From: Lonicera japonica
Taxonomy: Eukaryota; Streptophyta; Magnoliopsida; Dipsacales; Caprifoliaceae
Length of the DNA: 64,000 nucleotides
Direction: 5' to 3'
Assembly (NCBI GenBank): GCA_021464415.1
Contig: CM038468.1
Coordinates: 35,576,969-35,640,968 of the forward strand
This document shows positions 36,211 through 48,700 of the stretch, one piece after another. Made by a program: the position numbers and the translations under genes. The notes beneath the pieces were generated by a model. That model was not told the DNA's origin, made no database searches, and saw only the letters and a list, made by a program, of their open reading frames with translations. Numbering within the stretch: position 1 is the first letter of the stretch; every line of letters starts with the position of its first letter.

Positions 36211-38538
36211 ATGTCTATTTATCAAGGATCCGGAATCAACGAAGGTTCTTCCACCACTAGACCACCTTTATTTGATGGCAAAAATTATAGTTATTGGAAA
36301 AGTCGTATGTGTACGTTCCTTCAAGCTAGTGATTTTGAACAATGGAAAGTTACACTCATTGGACCCTATAAGATTACCAAAACCGATGAAAAGGGTAAAG
36401 TCATTCCTAAATTTATTTTCGAATATGATGAGCAGGATATTAAGAAAATCCAATTTAATGCTAAAGCCTTGAATGCCCTACATTGCGGGTTAACTATAGA
36501 TGAATACAAAAAAATTTCTAGTTGTAAAACCGCCAAAGAAATTTGGGACAAATTAGAAGTTACCTATGAAGGAACCTCACAAGTTAAGGATGATAATATT
36601 AATATGCTCGTTCATGATTATGAACTTTTCAAAATGGAGCCTAATGAATCACTTGCCTCTATGTATAGTAGGTTCTCTATTATCACTAATGCTTTAGATC
36701 TTCTTGGAAAGGAATATTCAAATGAAGACAATATTCGAAAAATTCTTAGAACTCTTCCCAATAAGTGGAGACCCAAAGTGACAGCTATTCAAGAAGTCAA
36801 GAATCTCAAGACGCTAAGCATGGATGAACTCTTGGGTTCACTTAAAACCCATGAGAAGGAATTGGCGAGAAAAGAAGAAAGTGATTCAAAAGCCAAAAAT
36901 TCACTAGCTCTCAAAGCAACTCAACTAGAAGATGATGAGGAGTTGATGGTAGGAGATGAGGATATGGCTCTTCTTTCTAGAAAATTCATAAAATTTCTAG
37001 TTAAGAAGAAGAAATTTCAAGGAAAAGGAAACAACTTTGATTCTTCATCAAGAAGGAACAATAATTGATCTATTCAACCAAGAGTTGAAAACGAAGAAGA
37101 AAAGAAGTGTTTCCATTGCCATGAACCAGGGCATTTCAAAACAAATTGCCCAGTTAGAAGAAAGGAAAGAAGAGATAAAGCCTTCAAACAAGTAAGACAC
37201 GGCCTCAAAGGCACTTGGAGTGATTCCGAAAAAGGCGAGTCCGTTGCCAACTCTAGCGACGAGGAAACGGCTAACCTTTGCCTTATGGCAAGAGACGATG
37301 AGGTATGCTCTACTTATGATTCATTTAGTGATGATAATGTCTCTATCAATAATGATGCACATGATGAGAATGACTATGATGAATTATATGATATGTTTGA
37401 AGAATTGCATAGCAAGTTTAATAAATTGTCTAAAGAATATGCAAGCCTCAAAAAGGAAAATTTGATGGTTTCTAGCAAGTGTGAAAGTTTTGAGAAAGAA
37501 AACATATTTTTGAAAGATGAAGTCAAAACTTTAAAGAAAGGAAAAGAGAAAGAAACTCCAAACACACTTGTAATATAAAATATCAAATTGAAAGATCAAG
37601 TGGACGATTTAACTAATTGTCTAGCCAAGTTCACAAAAGGAAAGAATAACTTGGATAAACTATTAGGAATGCAAAGGTGTGTATTCGACAAAGCCAGTTT
37701 GGGCTATAACCAAATTGATAACCAAAAAGATTACAAAAACTTTTTTAAAACATACACACCTCATGATCCCACTCGTCTTTGCTCATATTGTGGTAGAAAT
37801 ACTTATTACGTGGATCATTGTTACTATAGGAATGAAAATTTTCCTAAGAGAAAGCTTTCTTGGGTTCTAAAAGGAACCATTATGTTTGCTAACCCAAAGG
37901 GACCCAATACATTTTGGGTACCAAAGGAGAAGTTACTTAAAGTTATGGTGTAGGTGTGCTTGAAAGCCAAAGGTAGCAAAACCAAGTGGTTCTTGGATAG
38001 TGGTTGCTCAAAGCACATGACGGGAGACAAAAACAACTTCTTAAGTCTTATTCCTAAGCAAGGAGGAAATGTGACTTTCGGGGATAACGCCAAGGGCAAA
38101 ATCATTGGTATAGGTAAGGTTGGTAATAAATCTTCTTATATTGATAATGTTTTACTTGTTGACGGTTTAAAACATAACTTGCTTAGTATTAGTCAATTGT
38201 GTGATAAAGGCTATGAAGTTATTTTTAAATCTGAATGTTGCATTGTTAAAAATATTAGTGATAATTATATCTTGTTTGTTACTTATAGATCTAATAACGT
38301 ATATACTCTTGAACTTGATGATTTGTCTCAACAAGATGTTAAATGTTTATCCGTATTGAATGATGTTTCTTAGTTATGGCATAGAAGATTAGGTCATGCT
38401 AATATGGATTTAGTTCACAAATTATCTAAAATGGAATTAGTTAAAGGATTGCCTAAAACTGAACTTATTAAATATAGAATTTATGATGCTTGTCAACTTG
38501 GTAAACAACATAAGTCTTCATTTTGCATGTTATTATAA
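36211..38538 (+). pseudogene. Copia gag-protease-preintegrase, single frame with internal stops
   Basis: One continuous frame from the ATG at 36,211 to the TAA at 38,536. It is broken by a TGA at 37,066, TAA at 37,576, TAG at 37,951 and TAG at 38,371, with no frameshift. Domains in order: a UBN2/copia gag polypeptide (PLFDGKNYSYWKSRM, IWDKLEVTYEGT), a CCHC knuckle (CFHCHEPGHFKTNC, about 37,108), an acidic/coiled-coil tail, a second Cys/His cluster (CSYCGRNTYYVDHC), a protease with WFLDSGCSKHMTG (about 37,990), and a GAG-preintegrase block LWHRRLGHANMDLVHKLSK ending at DACQLGKQHKSSF. It then stops abruptly where integrase should begin. The upstream ATG at 36,169 is in frame but less likely, since MSIYQGSG fits the usual gag start. 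Four stops rule out a functional polyprotein unless they are read through. Confidence 0.93.
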
Positions 38539-38579
38539 ACTAACAAAAATTTTGCAGTCTAAAAATTATTATTTATCAT

Positions 38580-39323
38580 TCAAAGAAAAGAAGGGAACGG
38601 AATCTGAAGATCATCAGCATCAAAATTTAAAATAGCATCGAGACTAGAAGAAGAATAATCAACAAAATTATGCTCCATATTTAATAGAGCTGTCCAATCA
38701 GGACTCATTGGCTCGGCAACCTCCGCAATAGTACCACTTTGAGAAAATTGTGATGAATGGCCTTCCAAAGCATCTTGGTAATCTGACAGAGTCAGATATG
38801 CCAGCAAACCCACATTAGTTCGAAAAGCACCATGGTCTGAAAGATTCCCGGTAGTCGGAAGAATTTCAGGTGTAACATTTTCTACTAACGATAGGGGCCC
38901 TGTAGAACTTCTAGGAGGAGCAAAAGAAAAGCATTGGTTAGCGCTAAAAGACTCTCCTAATCGAGCCTCTAATGTTGTCACTCGTGATTGCAAAGCCTCT
39001 AACGCTGTCACTTGTGATTGTAACTCTTGTACCTTCTGTTCAAGAGAAACAATAAGCGCAGTACAGCCTTTACTGGGATTCTCGACTCTCGCCTTAGCTT
39101 CAAAAAGAAATGAATAGAGAGTCTCAAGATATTGATGTTCGGGAATATTTTACAAAATATGTGCAACACTATTTACCCCAAAAACGATGAAGATTGTACG
39201 ATAATCTTGACGACTAATCACATCCATAAAAATTTGTGCATATTCATACCATGGCTGACATTTCTTGCTTCCATAAGTGCAAGCAGCACAAGACGAACTT
39301 GTACAACGGAAGGTATTCGGCAT
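38580..39323 (-). pseudogene. LOB-domain (LBD/ASL) gene copy inside the copia element
   Basis: From the ATG at 39,323 the minus strand reads 247 codons with one in-frame stop (TAA, 39,152-39,150). The order is that of a LOB domain. The Cys block is CAACTYGSKKCQPWY, spacing C-x2-C-x6-C-x3, but with Tyr in place of the fourth Cys. A GAS-like block reads IFIVFGVNSVAHIL. Then come the linker ETLYSFLFEAKARVENPSKG, CTALIVSLEQKVQELQSQV (leucine-zipper-like coiled coil) and a Ser/Asp-rich C-terminus ending LQIPFPSFL. LBD proteins are plant-specific transcription factors that bind DNA through the Cys block. With the lost Cys, the stop codon and its position in a retroelement, this copy is very unlikely to work as one. 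It occupies the place of integrase/RT in the element, in antisense orientation. Confidence 0.85.
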
Positions 39324-40211
39324 ACTTGTGATTTACTTTCCTTTACTCATGGGTACCTCTTATAAAAGTTATAAGAGGAAAATGGATCTCAAGGAAGACA
39401 ACAAGAAAGAGGGGACAAGAGGCATCTAGCAATTAAAAGAATCCCGAAAACGAAAAGCTGTCATCCTAAAAGGTCAAAAATACAGCGCCCCCCGCGTGCA
39501 TCTAGAGTTCACCGCCCTAGCACGGTCTAGATCCCTCTTTGATGTTGACATAGGGGGAGAAAATGTGCGTGATGTTGATACTGCGGTAAAAGGTAAGATT
39601 TTTTTTTGCCGTGGTAAGATTTTTTATACTGACTTAAATGTTATGGTAAGATTTTAAATGCTTTAAATGATTTTCTACATTCATACTTTTGAAAGCTTTA
39701 TTTAAAAAAATATATATATTTTAAACTATCTCGAATATTTTCAATACTTTTTAATTGTCATCTTTGCATAAATTGAGGGGGAGCATATTATTTATATGCT
39801 ATTTATGCTTGTTATTGTAAACACACATTACTATGAGTATTAACAAGTACTTTTGCAGCTTTAGATTGATAATTATTGATTCCCTCCTTTTTTATGAAAA
39901 AAAGGGGGAGAAGTATATGTGTTATGTGTGTGTGTCATGAGTGATAATGGTACACACTCGTTTAATTTATCGTTTATTTTATTATGCTATGCTTGATCAA
40001 GAACTACTAGTTTGTCTATTTGTTTAAGTAGTTTTCGAACTTATGCTTTCGGTTAAGTTGTTTGAACTTATCTTATCTATGCAAGTATTTTTTATTTTAA
40101 TAATTGCTTGTATATTTTTATCTATGCACCTATTTAGGAGGAGCATATTATTCATACGCTTAAAAATATTATCTTTTTATAAACACACATTAACTCTATT
40201 GTCATCATCAA
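39324..40211 (+). other. Copia 3' untranslated region after the LBD segment
   Basis: No coding sequence. A perfect 10-bp hairpin (cctcttataa / ttataagagg) lies at 39,355-39,377, just upstream of the LBD reading frame. From about 39,530 the text (tttgatgttgacatagggggagaaaatgtg..., aattgagggggagcatatt...) matches the 3' untranslated region of the tandem units at 42.2, 43.8 and 45.5 kb, which marks the right edge of the foreign LBD segment. Confidence 0.65.
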
Positions 40212-40223
40212 AAAGGGGGAGAT
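40212..40223 (+). other. Copia polypurine tract
   Basis: aaagggggagat lies directly before TGTTGACC at 40,224, the position and composition of a plus-strand primer. Equivalent tracts precede 42,529 and 44,100. Confidence 0.9.
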
Positions 40224-40994
40224 TGTTGACCTTAAAGTCAATTAATCTTATTTTGATAATTACAATAAGTTAATAAAGTGTTATTTAACTCGGTTGTTCC
40301 AATGATGATAGTCATTTTAACCGATATATTTTCCGACCAAGTGTAACTTCAAACCAAAGCAATCAAAATCTCACACAAGCTTTACAAACGCCTCTACTCA
40401 CAAGAAATGAACTCAAGTGATATACATGTGCTATACAAAGCCAAGAAAAGATTTAGATCATCAAGCAAGTGAAGATATGCACAAGAATGATCTCCACATG
40501 TTCTACAAGTTATCAAAACTAAGAAATGATCAAGAACATCAAACAAGTAAAGATACGCACAAAAAAATCAAGCATCACGAAGACTCGAATTATCATTAAA
40601 TGGAGTGAGTGCTTAGATTTTATGTAAAGATACTTTATTGATCAAATCCCTATAGCTCAAACATATTCTTACATATTTTAAAGATTGATTCAAACTAACA
40701 TGAAACAAAATTTATTTGAAAAACATCAATTTACAAAACCGAGTTTCAAAATGAATTCATATTAATTTTAAATGATCATATTTTAAGCTATAATAAAAAT
40801 AGGTATCTTAGAAACATATCTTTGAGGTTCAAAAATCATTAGAATTTTATTTGAAACTAAATTGTTAAATTGTAAAAATATTTTTATTTTACATTTAAAA
40901 TTCGCTCAATTTTTGCCCAGTTTTGATCTAACGGTAAGATGGAGGCTTTCCCGAACTCCGATCATTTTGAAATTTTTACAGTCGTTAGACAACA
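40224..40994 (+). repeat. Truncated copia LTR (family 1)
   Basis: Matches 34,570-35,344 closely, then switches at gacaacatct to tattttgataataac, which is position 25 onward of LTR family 2 (taatcttattttgata). The two parent sequences share atct at the switch point. Confidence 0.9.
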
Positions 40995-42528
40995 TCTTAT
41001 TTTGATAATAACAATAAATCAATCATGTGTAATTTAACATTTTCTTGATATAAGATTATAGATTTCTTATTTGGAAAATCAAGAATAGCATGATTGCTCA
41101 AAGGAAGTTTGACAAGGATCATTCAATCAATATCCGATCAAGTCAACGAAGCATTGAACTAAAACTGATCTATCCGAATCAAGATCATTTAACTACAAGC
41201 GTTGGTCAAGTCAAAGAAGATCATTCTCATCACTCACAAGCTAGCAATGCAAATCCATGAAGATCAAGATCAAGGATCATATGCTAAAGATTCAAGGGAA
41301 AAGCTTCAAGTGAAGAAATAATTTGAAGAAACAAATCGAAGCATTCGAAGACTCACCTATTCGGTAATTGAGTGTTTGCTTAGTATTATTGTAAAGTTTC
41401 TTAATTGATTGATTATATAGCTCAAACATAAACTTTCATCATTCTTAGATTGATCAAAACCAAGTTTGAATGAAAATCATTTCCAAACATCATTCTTATA
41501 AAAACCGGTTTTGAAATTAATTCATAATAAATTCATATGAATGAATTTTGATACAAAAACATATTTGGGAGTCTTAGAAACTTATTTGGAACACTCCCCA
41601 AGCATTAGAATAAATTTTGGAGTCATATTGCAAAAGTTGGAAAATTGCACAAAAGCCCCCAACTCCAGAACCATGTAGTCGACTACATGAAAATGCTGGG
41701 AGTCGACTACATGGACCTTGCGGGAGTCGACTACAAGAACAAATCCAATGACAATTTTTGCCTTAAAGCAAAACGAAGGAAAAGATGGAAAAAGCTTAAC
41801 TAAAGGAGATGGAGACATGGCACTTCTCTCTAGGAAATTTGAGAAATTCCTAGCAAAGAAGAAGCATTCCAAAGGGAAGATCAACACCTATCCCCCATCC
41901 TCAAAGAACTTCAATGATGGATCAACTCTTCCCAAAGTTGATAATGAGGAAAGGAAGTGCTTCCATTGTCATGAACCGGGGCACTACAAGTCAAATTGTC
42001 CGGTTAGAAGAAAAGAGAAGAAAGAGAAAAAGGAAAGGTTGTACAAAAGATTGAAAGAAGCTCTCAAAGGGCATTCAAGCGAATCGGATGAAGACGAATC
42101 CGATATCGAGTCAACTGATGAAGAGATGGCACACCTTTGCCTTATGGTAAAAGATGATGAGGCATACAAATCATTCCCTCATCGATGAAGCACTCATGGA
42201 GGCTACCATTTTCTCTCCGTGGCCTTGGCCTTTTTTGATGTTGCCATAGGGGGAGAAAATGTGTGTTGGTAGCAATCAATGTTGGTAAGACTATTAAATG
42301 CTTTCTGTCTTTAACATTGATAATTGTTTTCTTTTGAAAACTTTATTTGAGATCAAAATTGTTTTATTGGTTTTAAAACTATCTCAAATATATGCAATGC
42401 TTTTTACAAATCATTTATTTTCTCTATGCATAAATTGAGGGGGAGCATATTTCAATTATTCATATGATATTTATGCTTTTTATTGAAAACACACATTAAT
42501 TTATTGTCATCATAAAAAATGGGGAGAT
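40995..42528 (+). repeat. Tandem unit A (LTR 2 - gag knuckle - PPT)
   Basis: The unit lacks the first about 24 bp of LTR 2. It runs through the LTR part with GTAGTCGACTAC palindromes (about 41,678-41,731), jumps to the 3' part of gag (41,749-42,188) and ends with the untranslated region and a purine tract (about 42,515-42,528). The LTR portion stops well short of a complete LTR, so R/U5, the primer site and most of gag are missing. Confidence 0.88.
41749..42188 (+). pseudogene. Gag C-terminal fragment, unit A
   Basis: An open frame reading GDMALLSRKFEKFLAKKKHS, then CFHCHEPGHYKSNC (CCHC knuckle, about 41,958-42,000), a basic KEKKEKKERLYKRLKEAL helix and an acidic ESDEDESDIESTDEEM tail. It is homologous to the 36,950-37,310 part of the upstream gag. 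Only the last third of gag is present, fused to LTR sequence, with no start of its own. Confidence 0.88.
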
Positions 42529-44099
42529 TGTTGACCTTGAAGGTCTTAATCTTATTTTGATAATAACAATAAATCAATCATGTGTAATTTAATATGTTCT
42601 TGATATAAGATTATAGATTTCTTATTTGTAAAATCAAGAATAGCATGATTGCTCAAAGGAAGTTTGACAAGGATCATTCAATCAATATCCGATCAAGTCA
42701 ACGAAGCATTGAACTAAAATCGATCTATCCGATCAAAATCATTCAACTACAAGCGTTGGTCAAGTCAAAGAAGATCATTCTGATCACTCACAAGCTAGCA
42801 ATGCAAATCCAGGAAGATCAAGATCAAGGATCATATGCTAAAGATTCAAGGGAAAAGCTTCAAGTGAAGAAATAATTTGAAGAAACAAATCGAAGCATTC
42901 GAAGACTCACCTATTCGGTAATTGAGTGTTTTCTTAGGATTATTGTAAAGTTTCTTAATTGATTGATTATATAGCTCAAACATAAACTTTCATCATTCTT
43001 AGATTGATCAAAACCAAGTTTGAATGAAAATCATTTCCAAACATCATTCTTATAAAAACCGGTTTTGAAATTAATTCATAATAAATTCATATGAATGAAT
43101 TTTGATACAAAAACATATTTGGGAGTCTTAGAAACTTATTTGGAACACTCCCCAAGCATTAGAATAAATTTTGGAGTCATATTGCAAAAGTTGGAAAATT
43201 GCACAAAAGCCCCCAACTCCAGAACCATGTAGTCGACTACATGGAAATGCTGGGAGTCGACTACACCATGTAGTCGACTACATGGACCTTGCGGGAGTCG
43301 ACTACAAGAACAAATCCAATGAAAATTTTTGCCTTAAAGCAAAACGAAGGAAAAGATGGAAAAAGCTTAACTAAAGGAGATGGAGACATGGCACTTCTCT
43401 CTAGGAAATTTGAGAAATTCCTAGCAAAGAAGAAGCATTCCAAAGGGAATATCAACACCTATCCCCCATCCTCAAAGAACTTCAATGATGGATCAACTCT
43501 TCCCAAAGTTGATAATGAGGAAAGGAAGTGCTTCCATTGTCATGAACCGGGGCACTACAAGTCAAATTGTCCGGTTAGAAGAAAAGAAAAGAAAGAGAAA
43601 AAGGAAAGGTTGTACAAAAGATTGAAAGAAGCTCTCAAAGGGCATTCAAGAGAATCGGATGAAGACGAATCCAATATCGAGTCAACTGATGAAGAGATGG
43701 CACACCTTTGCCTTATGGTAAAAGATGATGAGGCATACAAATCATTCCCTTATCGATGAAGCACTCATGGAGGCTACCATTTTCTCTCCGTGGCCTTGGC
43801 CTTTTTTGATGTTGCCATAGGGGGAGAAAATGTGTGTTGGTAGCAATCAATGTTGGTAAGACTATTAAATGCTTTCTGTCTTTAACATTGATAATTGTTT
43901 TCTTTTGAAAACTTTATTTGAGATCAAAATTGTTTTATTGGTTTTAAAACTATCTCAAATATATGCAATGCTTTTTACAAATCATTTATTTTCTCTATGC
44001 ATAAATTGAGGGGGAGCATATTTCAATTATTCATATGATATTTATGCTTTTTATTGAAAACACACATTAATTTATTGTCATCATAAAAAATGGGGAGAT
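42529..44099 (+). repeat. Tandem unit B, 1571 bp
   Basis: Begins TGTTGACCTTGAAGG and is nearly identical to unit A. It has an extra 21-bp accatgtagtcgactacatg copy (43,265-43,285). Confidence 0.92.
43319..43759 (+). pseudogene. Gag C-terminal fragment, unit B
   Basis: Same 3' gag segment as in unit A with a handful of substitutions (for example SRESDEDESN against SSESDEDESD). The CCHC knuckle is intact. The differences at synonymous and replacement sites suggest the copies are drifting without coding constraint. Confidence 0.88.
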
Positions 44100-45778
44100 T
44101 GTTGACCTTGAAGGTCTTAATCTTATTTTGATAATAACAATAAATCAATCATGTGTAATTTAATATGTTCTTGATATAAGATTATAGATTTCTTATTTGT
44201 AAAATCAAGAATAGCATGATTGCTCAAAGGAAGTTTGACAAGGATCATTCAATCAATATCCGATCAAGTCAACGAAGCATTGAACTAAAATCGATCTATC
44301 CGATCAAAATCATTCAACTACAAGCGTTGGTCAAGTCAAAGAAGATCATTCTCATCACTCACAAGCTAGCAATGCAAATCCAGGAAGATCAAGATCAAGG
44401 ATCATATGCTAAAGATTCAAGGGAAAAGCTTCAAGTGAAGAAATAATTTGAAGAAACAAATCGAAGCATTCGAAGACTCACCTATTCGGTAATTGAGTGT
44501 TTTCTTAGGATTATTGTAAAGTTTCTTAATTGATTGATTATATAGCTCAAACATAAACTTGCATCATTCTTAGATTGATCAAAACCAAGTTTGAATCAAA
44601 ATCATTTCAAAACATCATTCTTATAAAAACCGATTTTGAAATTAATTCATAATAAATTCATATGAATGAATTTTGATATAAAAACATATTTGGGAGTCTT
44701 AGAAACTTATTTGGAACACTCCCCAAGCATTAGAATCAATTTTGGAGTCATATTGCAAAAGTTGGAAAATTGCACAAAAGCCCCCAACTCCAGAACCATG
44801 TAGTCGACTACATGGAAATACTGGGAGTTGACTACACCATGTAGTCGACTACATGGACCTTGAGGGAGTCGACTACAAGAACAAATCCAATGACAATTTT
44901 TGCCTTAAAGCAAAACAAAGAAAAAGATGGAAAAAGCTGAACTAAAGGAGATGGAGACACGGAATCATTTATATACTCTATTCTTCACTTCTCTCTTTAT
45001 TATTGATTGTTTGATTATTTGCTCTTGGGATTGTTTGTTTAATTTGAGAAATTCCTTGATATATTTGTTTAGCAAAGAAGAAGCATTCCAAAGGGAAGAT
45101 CGACAAGTTTTATAAACTATCACCCCCATCCTCAAAGAACTTCAATGATGGATCAACTCTTCCCAAAGTTGATAATGAGGAAAGGAAGTGCTTCCATTGT
45201 CATGAACCGGGGCACTACAAGTCAAATTGTCCGGTTAGAAGAAAAGAGAAGAAAGAGAAAAAGGAAAGGTTGTACAAAAGATTGAAAGAAGCTCTCAAAG
45301 GGCATTCAAGAGAATCGGATGAAGACGAATCCAATATCGAGTCAAGTGATGAAGAGATGGCACACCTTTGCTTTATGGCAAAAGATGATGAGGCATACAA
45401 ATCATTCCCTCATCAATGAAGCACTCATGGAGGCTACCATTTTCTCTTCGTGGCCTTGGCCTTTTTTGATGTTGCCATAGGGGGAGAAAATGTGTGTTGG
45501 TAGCAATCAATGTTGGTAAGACTATTAAATGCATTATGTCTTTAACATTGATAATGGTTTTCTTTTGAAAACTTTATTTGAGATCAAAATTGTTTTATTG
45601 GTTTTAAAACTATCTCAAATGTATGCAATGCTTTTTACAAATCATTTATTTTCTCTATGCATAAATTGAGGGGGAGCATATTTCAATTATTCATATGCTA
45701 TTTATGCTTTTTATTGAAAACACACATTAATTTATTGTCATCATCAAAAAGGGGGAGTTAATACTCATTGTTTCCTTT
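44100..45778 (+). repeat. Tandem unit C, with insertions in gag
   Basis: Follows unit B exactly to about 44,957. The gag part (44,890-45,418) is then interrupted by blocks such as atactctattcttcact, ttattattgattgtttg and ttgatatatttgttt. These match, in order, the far LTR 2 sequence at about 48,850-49,075. The knuckle CFHCHEPGHYKSNC is still readable near 45,190. Confidence 0.85.
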
Positions 45779-48700
45779 CTTTGACCTTGAAGGTCTTAAT
45801 CTTATTTTGCTTTACAATATATAATAACATTTAAAATAAATCAATCATGTGTAATTTAACATGTTCTTGATATAAGATTATAGATTTCTTATTTGGAAAA
45901 TCAAGAATACCATGATTGCTCAAAGGAAGTTTGACAAGGATCATTCAATCAATATCCGATCAAGTCAACGAAGCATTGAACTAAAACTGATCTATCCGAA
46001 TCAAGATCATTCAACTACAAGCGTTGGTCAAGTCAAAGAAGATCATTCTCATCACTCACAAGCTAGCATTCTGGTATGTAAATCCATAAAGATTAAGATC
46101 TTTAAATTAAAGGATCATATGCTAAAGCTTCACCTTCCCCTCAGGTGCCCTGGAAAAGTTTCAATGTTTTTGTGAAGAATCAATTTGAATTGCGGAAACA
46201 AATCGAAGCATTCGTCTTTAAGACTCACATATTCGGTAATTGAGTGTTTGCTTAGGATTATTGTAAAGTTTCTTAATTGCCAAAATTGAGCTTTCTTGTA
46301 TAGCTCAAACATAAACTTGCATCATTCTTAGATTGATCAAAACCAAGTTTGAATCAAAATCATTTCAAAACATCATTCTTATAAAAACCGATTTTGAAAT
46401 TAATTCATAATAAATTCATATGAATGAATTTTGATATAAAGGTCCCTTAACATATTTGGGAGTCTTAGAAACTTATTTGGAACACAATAATAATATCCCC
46501 AAGCATTAGAATCAATTTTGGAGTCATATTGCAAAAGTTGGAAAATTGCACAAAAGCCCCATATCTAAATAACTCCAGAACCATGTAGTCGACTACATGG
46601 ATTCTAATACTCCCCCTGGGAGTTGACTACACCATGTAGTCGACTACATGGACCTTGAGGGAGTCGACTACAAGAACAAATCCTTGGTGAATGACAATTT
46701 TTTTTCACGGCCTTAAAGAATGTCAAACAATCTTCAGAGCGTAAAAGATGGAAAAATAACTTTCTCTCAACTTCTCTAAAGGAGATGGAGACACGGCACT
46801 TCTCTTTGTTCTAGGAACTGGATTTGAGAAATTCCTAGCAAAGAAGAAGCATGGGTTCCTGTTGGTGGAAAGGGAAGATCGTTTCAACATAATAACTATA
46901 CCCCCCATCCTCAAAGAATTCTGCTTCAATGATGGATCAATTTTGCTTCTCTTCCCAAGTAAAAGTTGATAATGAGGAAAGTACCCTGAAGTGCTTCCAT
47001 TGTCATGAACCGGGGCACTACAAGTCAAATTGTCCGGTTAAACCTTTAGAAATCCTCAGAGAAGAAAGAGAAAATTCCTTTTCCAGGAAAGGTTGTACAA
47101 AAGATTGAAAGAAGCTCTCAAAGGGCATGTGCTTCAAGAGAATCGGATGCAAGAAGACGAATCCAATATCGAGTCAAGTGATGAAGAGATGGCACACCTT
47201 TGCTTTATGGCAAAAGATGGTGAGGCATACAAATCATTCCCTCATCGATGAAGCACTCATCCACGGGTACTTGAGGCTACCATTTTCTCTTCGTGGCCTT
47301 GGCCTTTTTTGATGTTGCCATAGGGGAAGAAAATGTGTGTTCATTCAGTAGCAATCAATGTTGGTAAGACTATGAGATAAATGCTTTATGTCTGATTAAC
47401 ATTGATCCCCAGAAAAATTGTTTCCAAGATCTTTTGATCTCAAACTTTATTTGAGATCAAGCTTCTTCAATTGTTTTATTGAGGGGTTTTTAAAACTATC
47501 TCAAATAGCCGTAAGCTTGCAATGCTTTTTACAAAAATAAAAATCAGAATTACTCTGGTTTACCCAAATTCGCATTATCTATGCATCCCAAAAATTGAGG
47601 GAGTTTTAAGCATAAAGATTTCAATTGCAGATTCATATGCTATTTATGCTTAACCGGAATCTTTATCCAGGTGAAAACACACATTAATTTATCCCCATGT
47701 AAAAAGGCATTCTTCATCAAACTGTTGTAGGGAGTCCAAGATTGTTGACCTTGAAGGTCTTAATCGCACTGTATTATTTTGATAATAATGTCTCCAATAA
47801 ATCAATCATGTGTTGTGTGTAGCCTTTTAACATGTTCTTGATATAAGATTATAGATTACCATCTTATTTGGAAAATCAAGAATAGCATGCAACCCACCTT
47901 TTCTCAAAGGAATTCGGTTAACTCCCATTGATTTTTCAAGGATCATTCAATCAATATCCGATCAAGTCAACGAAGGATTGAACTAAAACCGATCTATCCG
48001 AATCAAGATCATTCAACTACAAGCGTTGAATAGTCAGAAGATAAGTCAAAGATTTGTTAGATCATTCTCATCACTACGACACAAGCTAGCAATACAAATC
48101 CATGAAGATTTGGCTTTCTTGTAAAGATCGTCATATGTGGGATCACCTCTATGCTAAAGCTTTAAGGAAAAGCTTCAAGTGACCTGGGAGACCTTATCAA
48201 TTTGAAGAAACAAATCGAAGTATTCGAAGACTCACCTATTCGGTAATTGAGTGTTTGCTTCGGCAAGGATTATTGTAAAGTTTCTTAATTGTACTATTGA
48301 TTATATAGCTTGTCTCTTCCTCAAACATCCCAAAACTTGCATCATTCTTAGATTGATCAAAACCAAGTTTGAATCAAAATCATTTCAAAACATCATTCTT
48401 AAAAAAACCGGTTTTGAAATTAATTCATAATAAATTCATATGAATGAATTTTGATACAAAAACATACCCTTTTGGGAGTCTTAGAACCCGACTTATTTGG
48501 AACACTCCCCAAGCATTAGAGCGCGATTAGCTTATGTCGTTGTTTTTGGAGTCATATTGACACATCCAAAAGTTGGAAAATTGCACAAAAGCAGGGGCCG
48601 AGACAACTCCAGAACCATCGAAGGGTAGTCGACTACAAGTGTATGGAAATGCTGGGAGTCGACTACATGGACCTTGAGGGAGTCGACTACAAGGCAAAAA

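Noticed and set aside
42645..46175. Similar 76-87-codon frames at 42,645, 44,216 and 45,912
   Set aside because: They are the same LTR segment repeated by the tandem array, with no start context or domain.
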